Below, piece after piece: positions 17,704 through 27,868 of a DNA stretch of 64,000 nucleotides. Every line of letters starts with the position of its first letter. Position 1 is the first letter of the stretch. A program made the translations under genes and the position numbers. The notes beneath the pieces were generated by a model. It saw only the letters and a program-made list of their open reading frames with translations, was not told where the DNA came from and did not search any database. This stretch comes from Allobosea sp. UNC402CLCol (GTDB lineage Bacteria > Pseudomonadota > Alphaproteobacteria > Rhizobiales > Beijerinckiaceae), in NCBI RefSeq assembly GCF_000745475.1, contig NZ_JQJJ01000009.1, positions 310,001-374,000 on the forward strand, in the 5' to 3' direction.

Positions 17704-18780
17704 ATGGACGCCTCCGTTCCGATGCCCCGCGCCGCCGATCTGCTCGCCTGGTACGACCGGCATCGCCGCGCCTTGCCCTGGCGCGCGGAGGCGGGCGAGC
17801 GGCCCGATCCCTACCGCGTCTGGGCCTCCGAGATCATGCTGCAGCAGACGACGGTTACGGCGGTGAAGCCCTATTACGAGCGCTTCATGGCGCGGTTTCC
17901 GACCGTGCAGGCTCTGGCTCGGGCGCCCTCGGAAGAGGTCATGCAGGCCTGGGCGGGGCTCGGCTATTATTCCCGCGCCCGCAATCTCCATGCCTGCGCG
18001 AAGGCGGTGATGGAGAATCACGCCGGCCGTTTCCCGGACACGGAGGAGGGCTTGCGCGCGCTGCCCGGCATCGGCGCCTATACGGCCGGCGCCGTCGCGG
18101 CGATCGCCTTCGACCGGCCGGCGGCGGCCGTGGACGGCAATGTCGAGCGGGTGATGACCCGGCTTTTCGCCATCGCGGACGAATTGCCGGGCGCGCGGCC
18201 ATTGATCCGCGAAAAGGTGCTGGCGCTGTTGCCGGCCGGCCGGCCCGGCGATTTCGCGCAGGCCCTGATGGATCTCGGCGCCACCATCTGCCCCCCGCGC
18301 AATCCGGCCTGCGGCCTCTGCCCCTGGCGTGAGCCCTGCCGGGCGCGGATCGAAGGCACGCAGGAGAGCTTCCCGCGCAAGGCGAAGAAGAAGGCGGGGC
18401 AGACGCGCTATGGCGCTGCCTTCGTGCTGACCCGCGCCGATGGTGCGATCCTTTTGCGCACGCGCCCGGCCAAGGGCCTGCTCGGCGGCATGGCCGAAGT
18501 GCCGACGAGCGAATGGCGTGCCGATTATGAGCTCGACGGGGCCGCGCAGGACGCCCCGCTGCCGCTGCGCTGGACGGAAGTGCCGCAGCCCGTCCGGCAC
18601 GTCTTCACGCATTTTCCGCTGGAGCTGACGGTCTTCACCGGGGCCGTGCCGGCGAAGACCCCGGCGCCTGCGGGCATGCGCTTCACGCCGCTGGGCCGGC
18701 TCGCCGAAGAGCCTCTGTCGGGCGTGATGGTGAAGGTGCTGGCTGCGGCCGGCGTGAGGCCCGCCGGCCTCAGCGCGTGA
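17704..18780 (+). CDS. mutY: A/G-specific adenine glycosylase
   Basis: A 358-residue base-excision enzyme that removes A paired with 8-oxoG. It shows PWR near the N-terminus, SEIMLQQTTVTAV, the helix-hairpin-helix LPGIGAYTAGAVAAIAF with VDGNVERV, and the [4Fe-4S] pattern C-x6-C-x2-C-x5-C in CPPRNPACGLCPWREPC. A C-terminal Nudix-like domain for 8-oxoG recognition follows (TRYGAAFVLTRADGAIL). The start could also be the ATG at 17722. Its 3' end overlaps the convergent LysE gene by 11 bases. Confidence 0.95.
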   Translation: MDASVPMPRAADLLAWYDRHRRALPWRAEAGERPDPYRVWASEIMLQQTTVTAVKPYYERFMARFPTVQALARAPSEEVMQAWAGLGYYSRARNLHACAKAVMENHAGRFPDTEEGLRALPGIGAYTAGAVAAIAFDRPAAAVDGNVERVMTRLFAIADELPGARPLIREKVLALLPAGRPGDFAQALMDLGATICPPRNPACGLCPWREPCRARIEGTQESFPRKAKKKAGQTRYGAAFVLTRADGAILLRTRPAKGLLGGMAEVPTSEWRADYELDGAAQDAPLPLRWTEVPQPVRHVFTHFPLELTVFTGAVPAKTPAPAGMRFTPLGRLAEEPLSGVMVKVLAAAGVRPAGLSA

Positions 18781-19399
18781 CGGCCACCACGGCGCCGGTG
18801 CCGATCATCACGCCGCCTGCGGCGCGGTTCATCCTTTTCACGGCGGCCGGCGTGCGCAGCCAGCGCCGCGCCCGGCCGGCGAGCAGGACATGTCCACCGA
18901 TCACCACCGCCTCGACCAGCAGGATAACGCCGGCCAGCACCGCCACCTGCGAGAGCGTCAGCTGCGGGCCGACCACATGCGGCAACAGTGCCAGATAGAA
19001 CAGTGGCATCTTGGGGTTTCCGAGATTGAGCGCGACCCCCGTCAGGAAGACCGGCACGAGCCCGCGCCGCTCCGTCTCCCCGCCGGAATCCGGCAGGACC
19101 GGATCGGCGCGCCAGAGCATGATTCCCATCACCACGAGATAGGCCGCTCCGACATAGCGAAGGACCGTCATCGCGGTGCCCATCTCGGCAGCCAGCAGCG
19201 ACAGGCCGAAGGCGGCGAGGATCAGGAAGATCAGGATTCCGGCCACGGTGCCCAGACCATAGGCGAGGCCCGAAGCCGCTCCATGCGAGAGCGTGCGTGC
19301 CACGATCGTCATGTTGTCGGGGCCCGGGCTTGCCGCGAAGACGAAGAACGCGGCGCCAAAGGCCGCGAGGGTGGCGAGATCGAGTGTGACGGGGTCCAT
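18770..19399 (-). CDS. LysE-family exporter
   Basis: A 209-residue membrane protein with about six hydrophobic segments and the LysE/RhtB start pattern FFVFAASPGPDNMTIVARTL. LNLGNPKMPLFYLALLPH is another family hallmark. Members export amino acids; the substrate here is unknown. The stop overlaps the 3' end of mutY on the other strand. Confidence 0.88.
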   Translation of the reverse strand: MDPVTLDLATLAAFGAAFFVFAASPGPDNMTIVARTLSHGAASGLAYGLGTVAGILIFLILAAFGLSLLAAEMGTAMTVLRYVGAAYLVVMGIMLWRADPVLPDSGGETERRGLVPVFLTGVALNLGNPKMPLFYLALLPHVVGPQLTLSQVAVLAGVILLVEAVVIGGHVLLAGRARRWLRTPAAVKRMNRAAGGVMIGTGAVVAVTR

Positions 19400-19454
19400 G
19401 AGCGGTCTCCTGCCGGTAGGGCAGGGATAAGCATGAACCGTGCCGGCGATCGGC

Positions 19455-20998
<1,544 letters not shown>

Positions 20999-21610
20999 CT
21001 ACCGGAACCAGACGCCCTTCACGGGCGCGAAGGAATAGCGGTGCTCGGGGCAGGGGCCGTGTTCGGCGATCGCCTTGCGGTGCTGCGGCGTCGCGTAGCC
21101 GACATGTCCGGAGAAGCCGTAGGCCGGATAGCGCCGGCACAGCCGCGCCATCATCCGGTCCCGCGTCACCTTGGCGACGATCGAGGCGGCCGCGATGGAA
21201 GCCACCGCCCCGTCGCCCTGAATGATCGCCTCGCAGGAACAGGCCAGCACCGGCGGATCGTTGCCGTCGACCAGGACATGCAGCGGCGCCAGCGGCAGCG
21301 CCGCCACGGCCCGGCGCATCGCGAGCAGCGTCGCCTGCCGGATGTTGACGGCGTCGATCTCGACCGCGGTGGCGCTGGCGACGGAAACCGCGAGCGCCCG
21401 CTCCATGATCTCCGCGAAGAGTTCCTCGCGCAGCGGCGCCGGCAGCTTCTTGGAATCATCGAGCCCGGCCGGCACGCGCTCGGGATCGAGAATCACCGCA
21501 GCCGCCACCACCGGCCCGGCGAGCGGCCCGCGCCCGACCTCGTCGATGCCGGCCAGCGGCCAGCGTCCGTCGGCGATGGCAAGCGTTTCGCGGGTGAAGT
21601 CTGCGGGCAT
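20999..21610 (-). CDS. rnhB: Ribonuclease HII
   Basis: A 203-residue enzyme that cleaves RNA in RNA-DNA hybrids. The N-terminal [19 protein letters not shown] holds the first two acidic catalytic residues; [28 protein letters not shown] and the C-terminal GYATPQH region are all present. The ATG at 21610 is preferred over a TTG at 21625. Repeats with a shared module flank it on both sides. Confidence 0.95.
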   Translation of the reverse strand: MPADFTRETLAIADGRWPLAGIDEVGRGPLAGPVVAAAVILDPERVPAGLDDSKKLPAPLREELFAEIMERALAVSVASATAVEIDAVNIRQATLLAMRRAVAALPLAPLHVLVDGNDPPVLACSCEAIIQGDGAVASIAAASIVAKVTRDRMMARLCRRYPAYGFSGHVGYATPQHRKAIAEHGPCPEHRYSFAPVKGVWFR

Positions 21611-21666
21611 GGCGGGCTTATGCAACAGAGTCCGATTCGGAGCCAGAGCGACGTGAGCGCACGCCG

Positions 21667-21775
21667 TCCGTCATGCTCGGGCGCACCCCGAGCATGACGG
21701 AGGGGGCTCTGGAATCCTCTCGGGCGAGAGATTCTCGGGTCGGCGCTTCGCTTCGCCCGAGAAGGAGGGCTTCAT
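21667..21775. repeat. Intergenic palindromic repeat, family E/F
   Basis: A perfect 15-base inverted repeat (21667-21681 and 21687-21701, core GTCATGCTCGGG / CCCGAGCATGAC) followed by GAGATTCTCGGGTCGGCGCTTCG and a CGAAGC/GCTTCG-type end. The GAGATTCTCGGGTC module is shared with 20952-20988 on the other side of rnhB. Confidence 0.7.
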
Positions 21776-21800
21776 TCAGTAGGCCGGCACTGCTCGCGCG

Positions 21801-22994
21801 TCAGAACAAGCTCAACTGCGCCTTCTCCTTCTCCGGCTTGACGAACAAATCCGTACGCAGCCGCCTGCGCGCCGTGTTGAAGCCGATGCGCTCGGCCGCC
21901 ATCTCGAAGCGCCGGCCGATCATCCAGGCATAGGGGCCGGAGCCGACCATGCGCTGGCCCCATTGCGAATCGTAATCCTTGCCGCCGCGCGTCGAGCGGA
22001 TCAGCGACATCACATGGCGTAGCTTGTCCGGGTGATGGGTGAGCAGCCACTCCTGTACGATGTCGCGCACCTCCAGCGGCAGCCTGAGCAGCACGTAGCC
22101 CGCCTCCTGCGCGCCTGCGGCCTTGGCGGCATCGAGGATGCGCTCGATCTCGTGCTCGTTGATCGCCGGGACGATCGGCGCCACCAGCACCGTGACCGGA
22201 ATGCCGGCCTCCGAGAGCTTGCGGATCGTCTCCAGCCGCTTCGGCGGCGATGCTGCGCGCGGCTCCATCCCGCGCGCGACCTTCGGATCGAGCGTCGTCA
22301 CCGAAAGCGCGACCTTGACGAGCCCCTTTGCCGCCATCGGCGCGAGGATGTCGATGTCGCGCTGAACCAGCGCCGATTTGGTGACGATCCCGACGGGATG
22401 GTTGAACTTGGCCAGCACCTCCAGCACCTGGCGCATGATGCGCAGCTTCTTCTCGATCGGCTGGTAAGGGTCGGTGTTGGTGCCGATGGCGATGGTGCGC
22501 GGCTGGTAGGAGGGAGCGGAGAGCTCCTTCTCCAGCAATTGCGCCGCATCGAGCTTGGCCGTCAGCTTGCTCTCGAAGTCGAGCCCTGGCGAAAGGCCGA
22601 GATAGGCATGGGTCGGCCGGGCGAAGCAGTAGACGCAGCCATGCTCGCAGCCGCGATAGGGATTGATCGAACGGTCGAAGGAGATGTCCGGCGAGTCGTT
22701 GCGCGTGATGATGCTGCGCGCCTTCTCATAGGCGATCTCGGTCTTGAACGCCGGCAAGTCGCCGAGCGAGCCCCAGCCGTCATCCTCCGCGACGCGCTGT
22801 TCGGCCTCGTAGCGTCCGCCCGGATTGATCGTGGCGCCGCGCCCGCGCCGCCGCTCGGGGTCGATGCTGCTGCCGACATGGGCGAGCGGATCGACAGGCG
22901 CGATTCGCACGGAGGCGGAGACCGGCTCGCTATCCTGCCGCCGCAGCGGCAGGGCCGTCGGCATCGGCCGGGAAGTCGGTCTGGCCTGGGGCAT
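21801..22994 (-). CDS. PA0069-family radical SAM protein
   Basis: A 397-residue radical SAM enzyme. The [4Fe-4S] cluster motif CxxxCxxC is in NPYRGCEHGCVYCFARP, the SPL-like variant of this family. Other features are GTNTDPYQPIE, a VTKSALVQRDIDIL strand and VLVAPIVPAINEHEI. The reaction is not known; it resembles spore photoproduct lyase-type proteins in motif layout. The N-terminal 70 residues are Arg/Pro-rich and probably flexible. Transcribed on the minus strand, divergent from the following gene. Confidence 0.88.
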   Translation of the reverse strand: MPQARPTSRPMPTALPLRRQDSEPVSASVRIAPVDPLAHVGSSIDPERRRGRGATINPGGRYEAEQRVAEDDGWGSLGDLPAFKTEIAYEKARSIITRNDSPDISFDRSINPYRGCEHGCVYCFARPTHAYLGLSPGLDFESKLTAKLDAAQLLEKELSAPSYQPRTIAIGTNTDPYQPIEKKLRIMRQVLEVLAKFNHPVGIVTKSALVQRDIDILAPMAAKGLVKVALSVTTLDPKVARGMEPRAASPPKRLETIRKLSEAGIPVTVLVAPIVPAINEHEIERILDAAKAAGAQEAGYVLLRLPLEVRDIVQEWLLTHHPDKLRHVMSLIRSTRGGKDYDSQWGQRMVGSGPYAWMIGRRFEMAAERIGFNTARRRLRTDLFVKPEKEKAQLSLF

Positions 22995-23118
22995 GGCTGT
23001 TCCATCCTGCCGAACGCCGGGAATCGGCGTCCATCATTGGTCGCGAATGTGAACATAACGGGAACAAAAGGCAAGTGACAGGATTGCGACGTGTTGCGCT
23101 GCGCCATACACATTGCAG

Positions 23119-23607
23119 ATGCTCACAGCCGTGATCCGTGCGCCCGGCTCGGCGCAAGCCATCGCCGCGACCTTCGCCGTGCTGATCCCGGCGGTGGCTG
23201 AGGGATTCCTTGGCCATGCCGTCGTCGTTGACACCGTCGGCGCGGACGGTCTCGCGCGCATCGCCGATGCGACGGGTGCGAGCTATCTGCGCGCGGGCAA
23301 CGCCGAAGGCTGGCATCTTGGCGCCAAGGAAGCGCGCGGCGACTGGCTCCTGCTGCTCGATGCCGGCGACGTGCCGCAGCTCAATTGGGCGCAGGCGGTC
23401 GAGCGGCATCTCCTGCTCGCGCCCGATGCGCCGGCGCTGCTGCCGCTGCGCGGCTTCGCCGCCTCCTTGCGCGAGCGCGCCGCGATCTCCTTCGGCGGCC
23501 GGCGGCTGCGTGCGGGCCTGATCGCGCCCAAGGGCGCGGTGCTCGCCGGCCGGCTCGGCCATGCGCCGCGGCGGCTGCCGACGGGGCGGGAGCGCGTGAG
23601 CGGATAG
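23119..23607 (+). CDS. Glycosyltransferase family 2-like protein, small
   Basis: A 162-residue protein starting MLTAVIRAPGSAQAIAATFA, an N-terminal strand-helix as in GT-A folds, with AVVVDTVGAD and a LLLLDAGDVPQ segment resembling the DxD region. It is much shorter than normal family 2 enzymes and lacks a clear acceptor domain, so activity is doubtful. The ATG at 23119 is used; a TTG lies two codons upstream. Confidence 0.5.
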   Translation: MLTAVIRAPGSAQAIAATFAVLIPAVAEGFLGHAVVVDTVGADGLARIADATGASYLRAGNAEGWHLGAKEARGDWLLLLDAGDVPQLNWAQAVERHLLLAPDAPALLPLRGFAASLRERAAISFGGRRLRAGLIAPKGAVLAGRLGHAPRRLPTGRERVSG

Positions 23608-23661
23608 CTGGCCGTCGGGGCGAATGGCGCGGCAAGGCGGCTGCGCAGGAGCGCGAACGCA

Positions 23662-24345
23662 TCAGCGATGTTCGAGATAGTCGCCCGTATAGTTCAGCAA
23701 GGCGCGCATGGCCTGGCGCGCGGCATCGGCGTCTTCACGCTGGATGGCGGCGGCGACGGCGCCGTGATTGTCGAGGTTCCCCTCGAACACGGTCACGGTG
23801 AAATCGAAGATCGCGCTGAGCAGCGCGTCGATTGCGCCGTGAAGGCTTTGCAGGACGGGATTATGCGTGGCGTCCAGAACCGCCAGGTGAAAGGCCTTGT
23901 CGGCTGAGATCGCGCGGGCGGGATCGTGGCGGTCGCGGACCATGGCCGCATAGGCTGCGCTGATCGCGTCGCGCTGCACGTTGGTCGCGCGCGTGGCTGC
24001 GAGCGCGGCCGCTTCCGGCTCGATGATGCGGCGCGCCTCGGCGAAGGCGAGGAGATCGGCGCGGCTGATCCCGCTGGCGGCGATCCAGCCGATCAGGTCG
24101 CGGTCGAGCCAGCTCCATTCATGGCGCGGGCGCACATGCGTGCCGTGGCGCTGGCGCACGCTGACCAGCCCCTTTGCCGCCAGGATCCGGACGGCTTCCC
24201 GCACGACGCCCCGGCTGACCTGGAAGCGCGCTTCGAGGGCAGGTTCGGCGGCCAGCGCACCGCCCGGCGGCGGATTGCCGCCGACGATCTCGATGCCGAG
24301 GCTTTCGACCACGCTGCTGGTCCGGGCGGGCTTGCGGTTGGTCAT
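23662..24345 (-). CDS. FadR-subfamily GntR transcriptional regulator
   Basis: A 227-residue regulator with a winged-helix domain (residues 15-75; LEARFQVSRGVVREAVRILAAKGLVSVRQRHGTHV) and a C-terminal all-helical FCD ligand domain (about 95-220) with the metal-binding type pattern DKAFHLAVLDATHN and DNHGAVAAAI. It is divergent from the transporter-aldolase operon at 24518 and very likely regulates it through the inverted repeat in the shared intergenic region. Confidence 0.88.
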   Translation of the reverse strand: MTNRKPARTSSVVESLGIEIVGGNPPPGGALAAEPALEARFQVSRGVVREAVRILAAKGLVSVRQRHGTHVRPRHEWSWLDRDLIGWIAASGISRADLLAFAEARRIIEPEAAALAATRATNVQRDAISAAYAAMVRDRHDPARAISADKAFHLAVLDATHNPVLQSLHGAIDALLSAIFDFTVTVFEGNLDNHGAVAAAIQREDADAARQAMRALLNYTGDYLEHR

Positions 24346-24434
24346 GAGCCTCGAGCGATGCGGTTCGGAGGCTTCTTAGCCGCCGCCGTCCTGCGTCACA
24401 AGCAAGCGGGCTTCGTGTCCCGCATGCTTGCGGT

Positions 24435-24465
24435 CAAACATCATATGTTTTACATCGGATGTTTG
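24435..24465. promoter_or_regulatory. Probable GntR operator in the divergent promoter
   Basis: Perfect inverted repeat CAAACATC (24435-24442) / GATGTTTG (24458-24465), with an inner ATGT-TTT-ACAT symmetry (24445-24455). It lies between the GntR gene and the MFS gene, about 53 bases before the transporter ATG. Position and symmetry fit an operator; binding is inferred. Confidence 0.6.
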
Positions 24466-24517
24466 AAGGGCCGCGGCGAGAAGATCGCGGTCACCAACAC
24501 TCGGGAGGAGTTGGGCC

Positions 24518-25858
24518 ATGGCCACCGTCGAAGGGACTGTGAATCGAGCGGAAACGATGCGGCGGGTCGGCTGGCGCCTGCTGCCGTTCCTGATGCTGCT
24601 TTATCTGATCGCCTATATCGACCGTTCGAACATTTCGGTGGCGGCGCTTCAGATGAATGCCGAGCTCGGCCTCACCGCCGAGATGTACGGCCGGGCGGCC
24701 GGCATCTTCTTCGCGACCTACATCCTGTTCGAAATTCCCAGCAACATGGTGCTGGCCCGCGTCGGTGCGCGCCGCTGGATCGCCCGGATCATGCTGAGCT
24801 GGGGCGTCATTGCCGCCGGCATGGCTTTCGTCACCAGCGCCAACCAGCTCTACGGCATGCGCCTGCTGCTCGGTGCAGCGGAAGCCGGCTTCACCCCCGG
24901 CGTGATCTATTACCTGGCGCGCTGGTTCCCGTCGCGCGAGCGCGCCAATGCCATGTCGTTCTTCTATATCGGTGCGGCGCTCGCCTCGGTGATCGGCCTG
25001 CCATTGTCGGGGTTGCTGCTCGGCCTCGACGGCTGGCACGGCATGGGGGGCTGGCGCTGGCTTTTCCTGATCGAAGGCATTCCGGCGGTGTTGCTGGCCT
25101 TCGTCACGCTCAAAGTCCTGACCGACCGGCCCGCGGATGCGGCCTGGCTCGCGCCGGCCGAGCGGGACTGGCTCGAAAAGACGCTGGCGCAGGAGCAGTC
25201 CGCCACCCCGGTGTCGCATACGGCCGGGTGGCGTCAGGCCTTCACCAGCGGCAGGGTCTGGCTGCTGGCGCTGTTCTGGCTGCTGCAGGCTTTCGGCACC
25301 ATCGGCATCACGCTGTTCCTGCCGCTGATCGTGAAGTCGGTATCGGGCCAGAGCAACATGACGGTCGGCCTGCTCTCGGCGGTGCCGTTTCTCGTTGCCT
25401 GCATCTTCATGTTCTTCAACGGGCGCCATTCGGATGCGAGCGGCGAGCGGGCGCTCCATCTTGGCCTGCCGCTGGTCCTGGCCGGTCTGGTTCTGGCGGT
25501 CGCCGTCCAGCTCGCGGGCCAGCCGACAGTGGCCTTTCTGCTGCTGGCCCTGTCGATCGGTCTCAACTGGGCCGCCATCCCGGTCTTCTGGGCGGTCACG
25601 ACCGAGTACGTCTCCGGCATCGCTGCCGCCGTCTCGATCGCGCTGATCAATGCGGTGGCGAACCTGGCCGGGCTGGGCCTCCCGCCGGTCATCGGCTGGA
25701 TCAAGGACGCAACCGGCAACTTCAACATCGCGCTCCTGGTCGTCGCCATCGCTCTGGTGATCGGCGGATTGCTGGGCATCGTCCTGGCTCCGCGCCGTCG
25801 GATGATCGATGCCGTGCAGGACGATGGGCTCGCCCGGGCGGGACGGGGCACCCCATGA
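24518..25858 (+). CDS. MFS transporter, anion:cation symporter (sugar-acid) type
   Basis: A 446-residue, twelve-helix carrier. The start RRVGWRLLPFLMLLYLIAYIDRSNISVAALQM and the loop LARVGARRW are typical of the ACS family (tartrate, glucarate, phthalate carriers). A strong GGGAGGAG ribosome site precedes the ATG. The stop overlaps the ATG of the aldolase gene (ATGA), so the two are co-translated. The substrate is probably an organic or sugar acid. Confidence 0.85.
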   Translation: MATVEGTVNRAETMRRVGWRLLPFLMLLYLIAYIDRSNISVAALQMNAELGLTAEMYGRAAGIFFATYILFEIPSNMVLARVGARRWIARIMLSWGVIAAGMAFVTSANQLYGMRLLLGAAEAGFTPGVIYYLARWFPSRERANAMSFFYIGAALASVIGLPLSGLLLGLDGWHGMGGWRWLFLIEGIPAVLLAFVTLKVLTDRPADAAWLAPAERDWLEKTLAQEQSATPVSHTAGWRQAFTSGRVWLLALFWLLQAFGTIGITLFLPLIVKSVSGQSNMTVGLLSAVPFLVACIFMFFNGRHSDASGERALHLGLPLVLAGLVLAVAVQLAGQPTVAFLLLALSIGLNWAAIPVFWAVTTEYVSGIAAAVSIALINAVANLAGLGLPPVIGWIKDATGNFNIALLVVAIALVIGGLLGIVLAPRRRMIDAVQDDGLARAGRGTP

Positions 25859-26790
25859 TCCCGGCCGGCAAGACCGCAGCGCTGCATGGCATCCATGCCA
25901 TCGCCTATGCGCTGTTCAACGAGAACGAGGCGCTGGATCGCGCCGCCATGAGGCGGCAGACGGAGCTGTGCCTCGCAGCCGGGGTCCATGGGATGGCGGC
26001 GCTCGGTCTGGCGACGGAGGTCGCCAAGCTCTCCGAGGGCGAGCGTCGCACCGTCATGGACTGGGTGGCGGAGGATACCGGCGGGCAGGTTCCCCTGGCC
26101 TTCACGATCTCAGGCAATTCGGTCGCCGAGCAGGTCGCCCAATTGCGCCATGCGGAAAATGTGGGAGCCGACTGGGTCATCCTGCAGCCGCCGGCGGTCG
26201 GGAGCTTCCCGGCCGGCGAATACATCCGCTTCTTCGGCCGCGTGGCCGAGAAAAGCACGATCCCCGTGGCGATCCAGAACGCGCCCGCCTTCCTCGGGCG
26301 CGGCCTGACGGCCGAGGATATCCGCGTGCTGACCCGCGAATATCCGAACATCAGCCTGCTCAAGGGCGAGGGATCGGCCGTCGAGATCGAGCGCGTCATT
26401 CAGCTCACGGAAGGGCGGGTGCCCGTTTTCAACGGCCGCGCCGGCCTGGAACTGATCGAGAGCCTGCGGGCCGGGTGCGCCGGCTTCATCCTGGCACCCG
26501 ACTGCATCGATCATGCCGTGCGCATCTATGAGCGCTTCCGCGCCGGAGAGGAGGCGCAGGCCGAGGAGATGTACGCCCAGGTGCTGCCGGCCATCACCTT
26601 CGTGATGCAGGGCCTCGAGCACCTGATCTGCTATGGCAAGCGCCTCTTCGCGGCCCGCACAGGCCTTCCGGTCTTCGACCGCGCACCGGCGCTGCGGCCG
26701 ACGGACTTCGGTCTCTCGCTGGTCGAGGCCCACGCGAAGCGGCTGGGCGCCTTCGCGGCCCCGAATCACGCGGGGAAGAAGCCGGTCTAG
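25855..26790 (+). CDS. Dihydrodipicolinate synthase-family aldolase, atypical active site
   Basis: A 311-residue TIM-barrel protein of the DapA/NAL family. The Schiff-base Lys is at 170 (NISLLKGEGS). Two usual active-site features are changed: the GTTGE segment reads GVHGMAALG, and the YNxP segment reads IQNAPAF with Gln 141 where the catalytic Tyr normally sits. It is therefore probably not a DHDPS; an aldolase or dehydratase on a keto acid is more likely. Located directly behind the MFS gene with a four-base overlap under GntR control. Confidence 0.75.
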   Translation: MIPAGKTAALHGIHAIAYALFNENEALDRAAMRRQTELCLAAGVHGMAALGLATEVAKLSEGERRTVMDWVAEDTGGQVPLAFTISGNSVAEQVAQLRHAENVGADWVILQPPAVGSFPAGEYIRFFGRVAEKSTIPVAIQNAPAFLGRGLTAEDIRVLTREYPNISLLKGEGSAVEIERVIQLTEGRVPVFNGRAGLELIESLRAGCAGFILAPDCIDHAVRIYERFRAGEEAQAEEMYAQVLPAITFVMQGLEHLICYGKRLFAARTGLPVFDRAPALRPTDFGLSLVEAHAKRLGAFAAPNHAGKKPV

Positions 26791-26831
26791 CCGGAGCGCT
26801 CATATCCGGCGCCCCGGATCGGGGGCCCTTC

Positions 26832-26865
26832 AGGAGCACAAGCCGGCCATCGGGCTTGCGCTCCT
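26832..26865. terminator. Bidirectional terminator-like hairpin
   Basis: AGGAGCACAAGCC (26832-26844) and GGCTTGCGCTCCT (26853-26865) form a 13-base stem with one G-U. It lies between the convergent aldolase and YpfJ-like genes. No strong T-run on either side. Confidence 0.55.
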
Positions 26866-26872
26866 GTCTCTG

Positions 26873-27757
26873 TCAGATTTGATTCCTGAACGTATCGCAG
26901 CTCTGCAACGAGCCCGACTGGAAGCCGGTGTTGAACCATTTGGTCCGCTGCGCCGAGGAGCCATGCGTGAAGGAATCCGGCACGACCACGCCTTGCGCCG
27001 CCTTCTGCAGCTTGTCGTCGCCGATGGCCGAGGCCGTGCGGATCGCTTCCTCGATATCGCCCTGGTCGAGCCGGCCCATCGCCTGGATGTTGTGGGCCCA
27101 GACGCCGGCGAAGCAGTCCGCCTGCAATTCGATCCTGACCGAGATCGCATTGGCATCGCGCTCGGAGGAACGCTCGCGGAGCTGATTCGCTTTCGGCAGA
27201 ATGCCGATCAGGTTCTGGACATGGTGCCCGACCTCGTGGGCGATGACATAGGCATAGGCGAAGTCGCCGCCACCGCCGAGCTTGCGCTGCATTTCCTGGA
27301 AGAAGGAGGTGTCGAGATAGACCTTGCGGTCGTTGGGGCAATAGAACGGCCCCATCGCCGACTGCGCCACGCCGCAGCCGGAGCGGTTGACGCCGGAGAA
27401 CAGCACGAGCTGCGGCGCCTGGTAGCGGGTGTTGGCCTGCTGCGGCAGCAGCTTGGTCCAGACATCCTCGTTCTGCGCCAGCACGGCCGAGACGAAGCGG
27501 CCCATCTGGTCCTGCGGCGGGCCAGAGGACTGGCGCGTCTGCGGCGTCTGCTCGCGCCCGCCGATGCCGCCGATCATCTCGGCCCCGCCGATCAGCAGGC
27601 GCGGGTCGATGCCCAGCGCCCAGCCGAGCAGGCCGAGCACCACCATCGTGCCGATGCCGATGCCGCCGCGACCGCCGGGCATGCCGGCGAAGCCGCCACC
27701 GCCACCTCCCCGCCTGTCCTCGAGATTGTCGGACTGGCGGTAATCTTCCCACTGCAT
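26873..27757 (-). CDS. ypfJ: YpfJ-family neutral zinc metallopeptidase
   Basis: A 294-residue protein. The N-terminus has a Gly/Arg-rich stretch, then a membrane segment (GIGIGTMVVLGLLGWALGI). The zinc site HEVGHH is in YAYVIAHEVGHHVQNLIG, followed by ELQADCFAGVWAHN, the conserved third-ligand region. KVYLDTSFFQEM is another family pattern. Length and layout match the YpfJ family of membrane-anchored metallopeptidases; the natural substrate is unknown. Confidence 0.9.
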   Translation of the reverse strand: MQWEDYRQSDNLEDRRGGGGGGFAGMPGGRGGIGIGTMVVLGLLGWALGIDPRLLIGGAEMIGGIGGREQTPQTRQSSGPPQDQMGRFVSAVLAQNEDVWTKLLPQQANTRYQAPQLVLFSGVNRSGCGVAQSAMGPFYCPNDRKVYLDTSFFQEMQRKLGGGGDFAYAYVIAHEVGHHVQNLIGILPKANQLRERSSERDANAISVRIELQADCFAGVWAHNIQAMGRLDQGDIEEAIRTASAIGDDKLQKAAQGVVVPDSFTHGSSAQRTKWFNTGFQSGSLQSCDTFRNQI

Positions 27758-27868
27758 GGTCAGGTCCCCGACGAAACTCTTCGCAATCTCGCCAAGAGAG
27801 ACGGCGAACTCAAGCTGTCTTTGCGGGCGATGGCTGAACGCGAGGTGACTGCGGCGGTTTACAACCGC

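Noticed and set aside
23926..26790. A 954-codon frame that could suggest a fusion with the aldolase
   Set aside because: Only the last 311 codons match a family; the rest is antisense to the GntR gene and out of frame with the MFS gene. The ATG at 25855 overlapping the MFS stop is the natural start.
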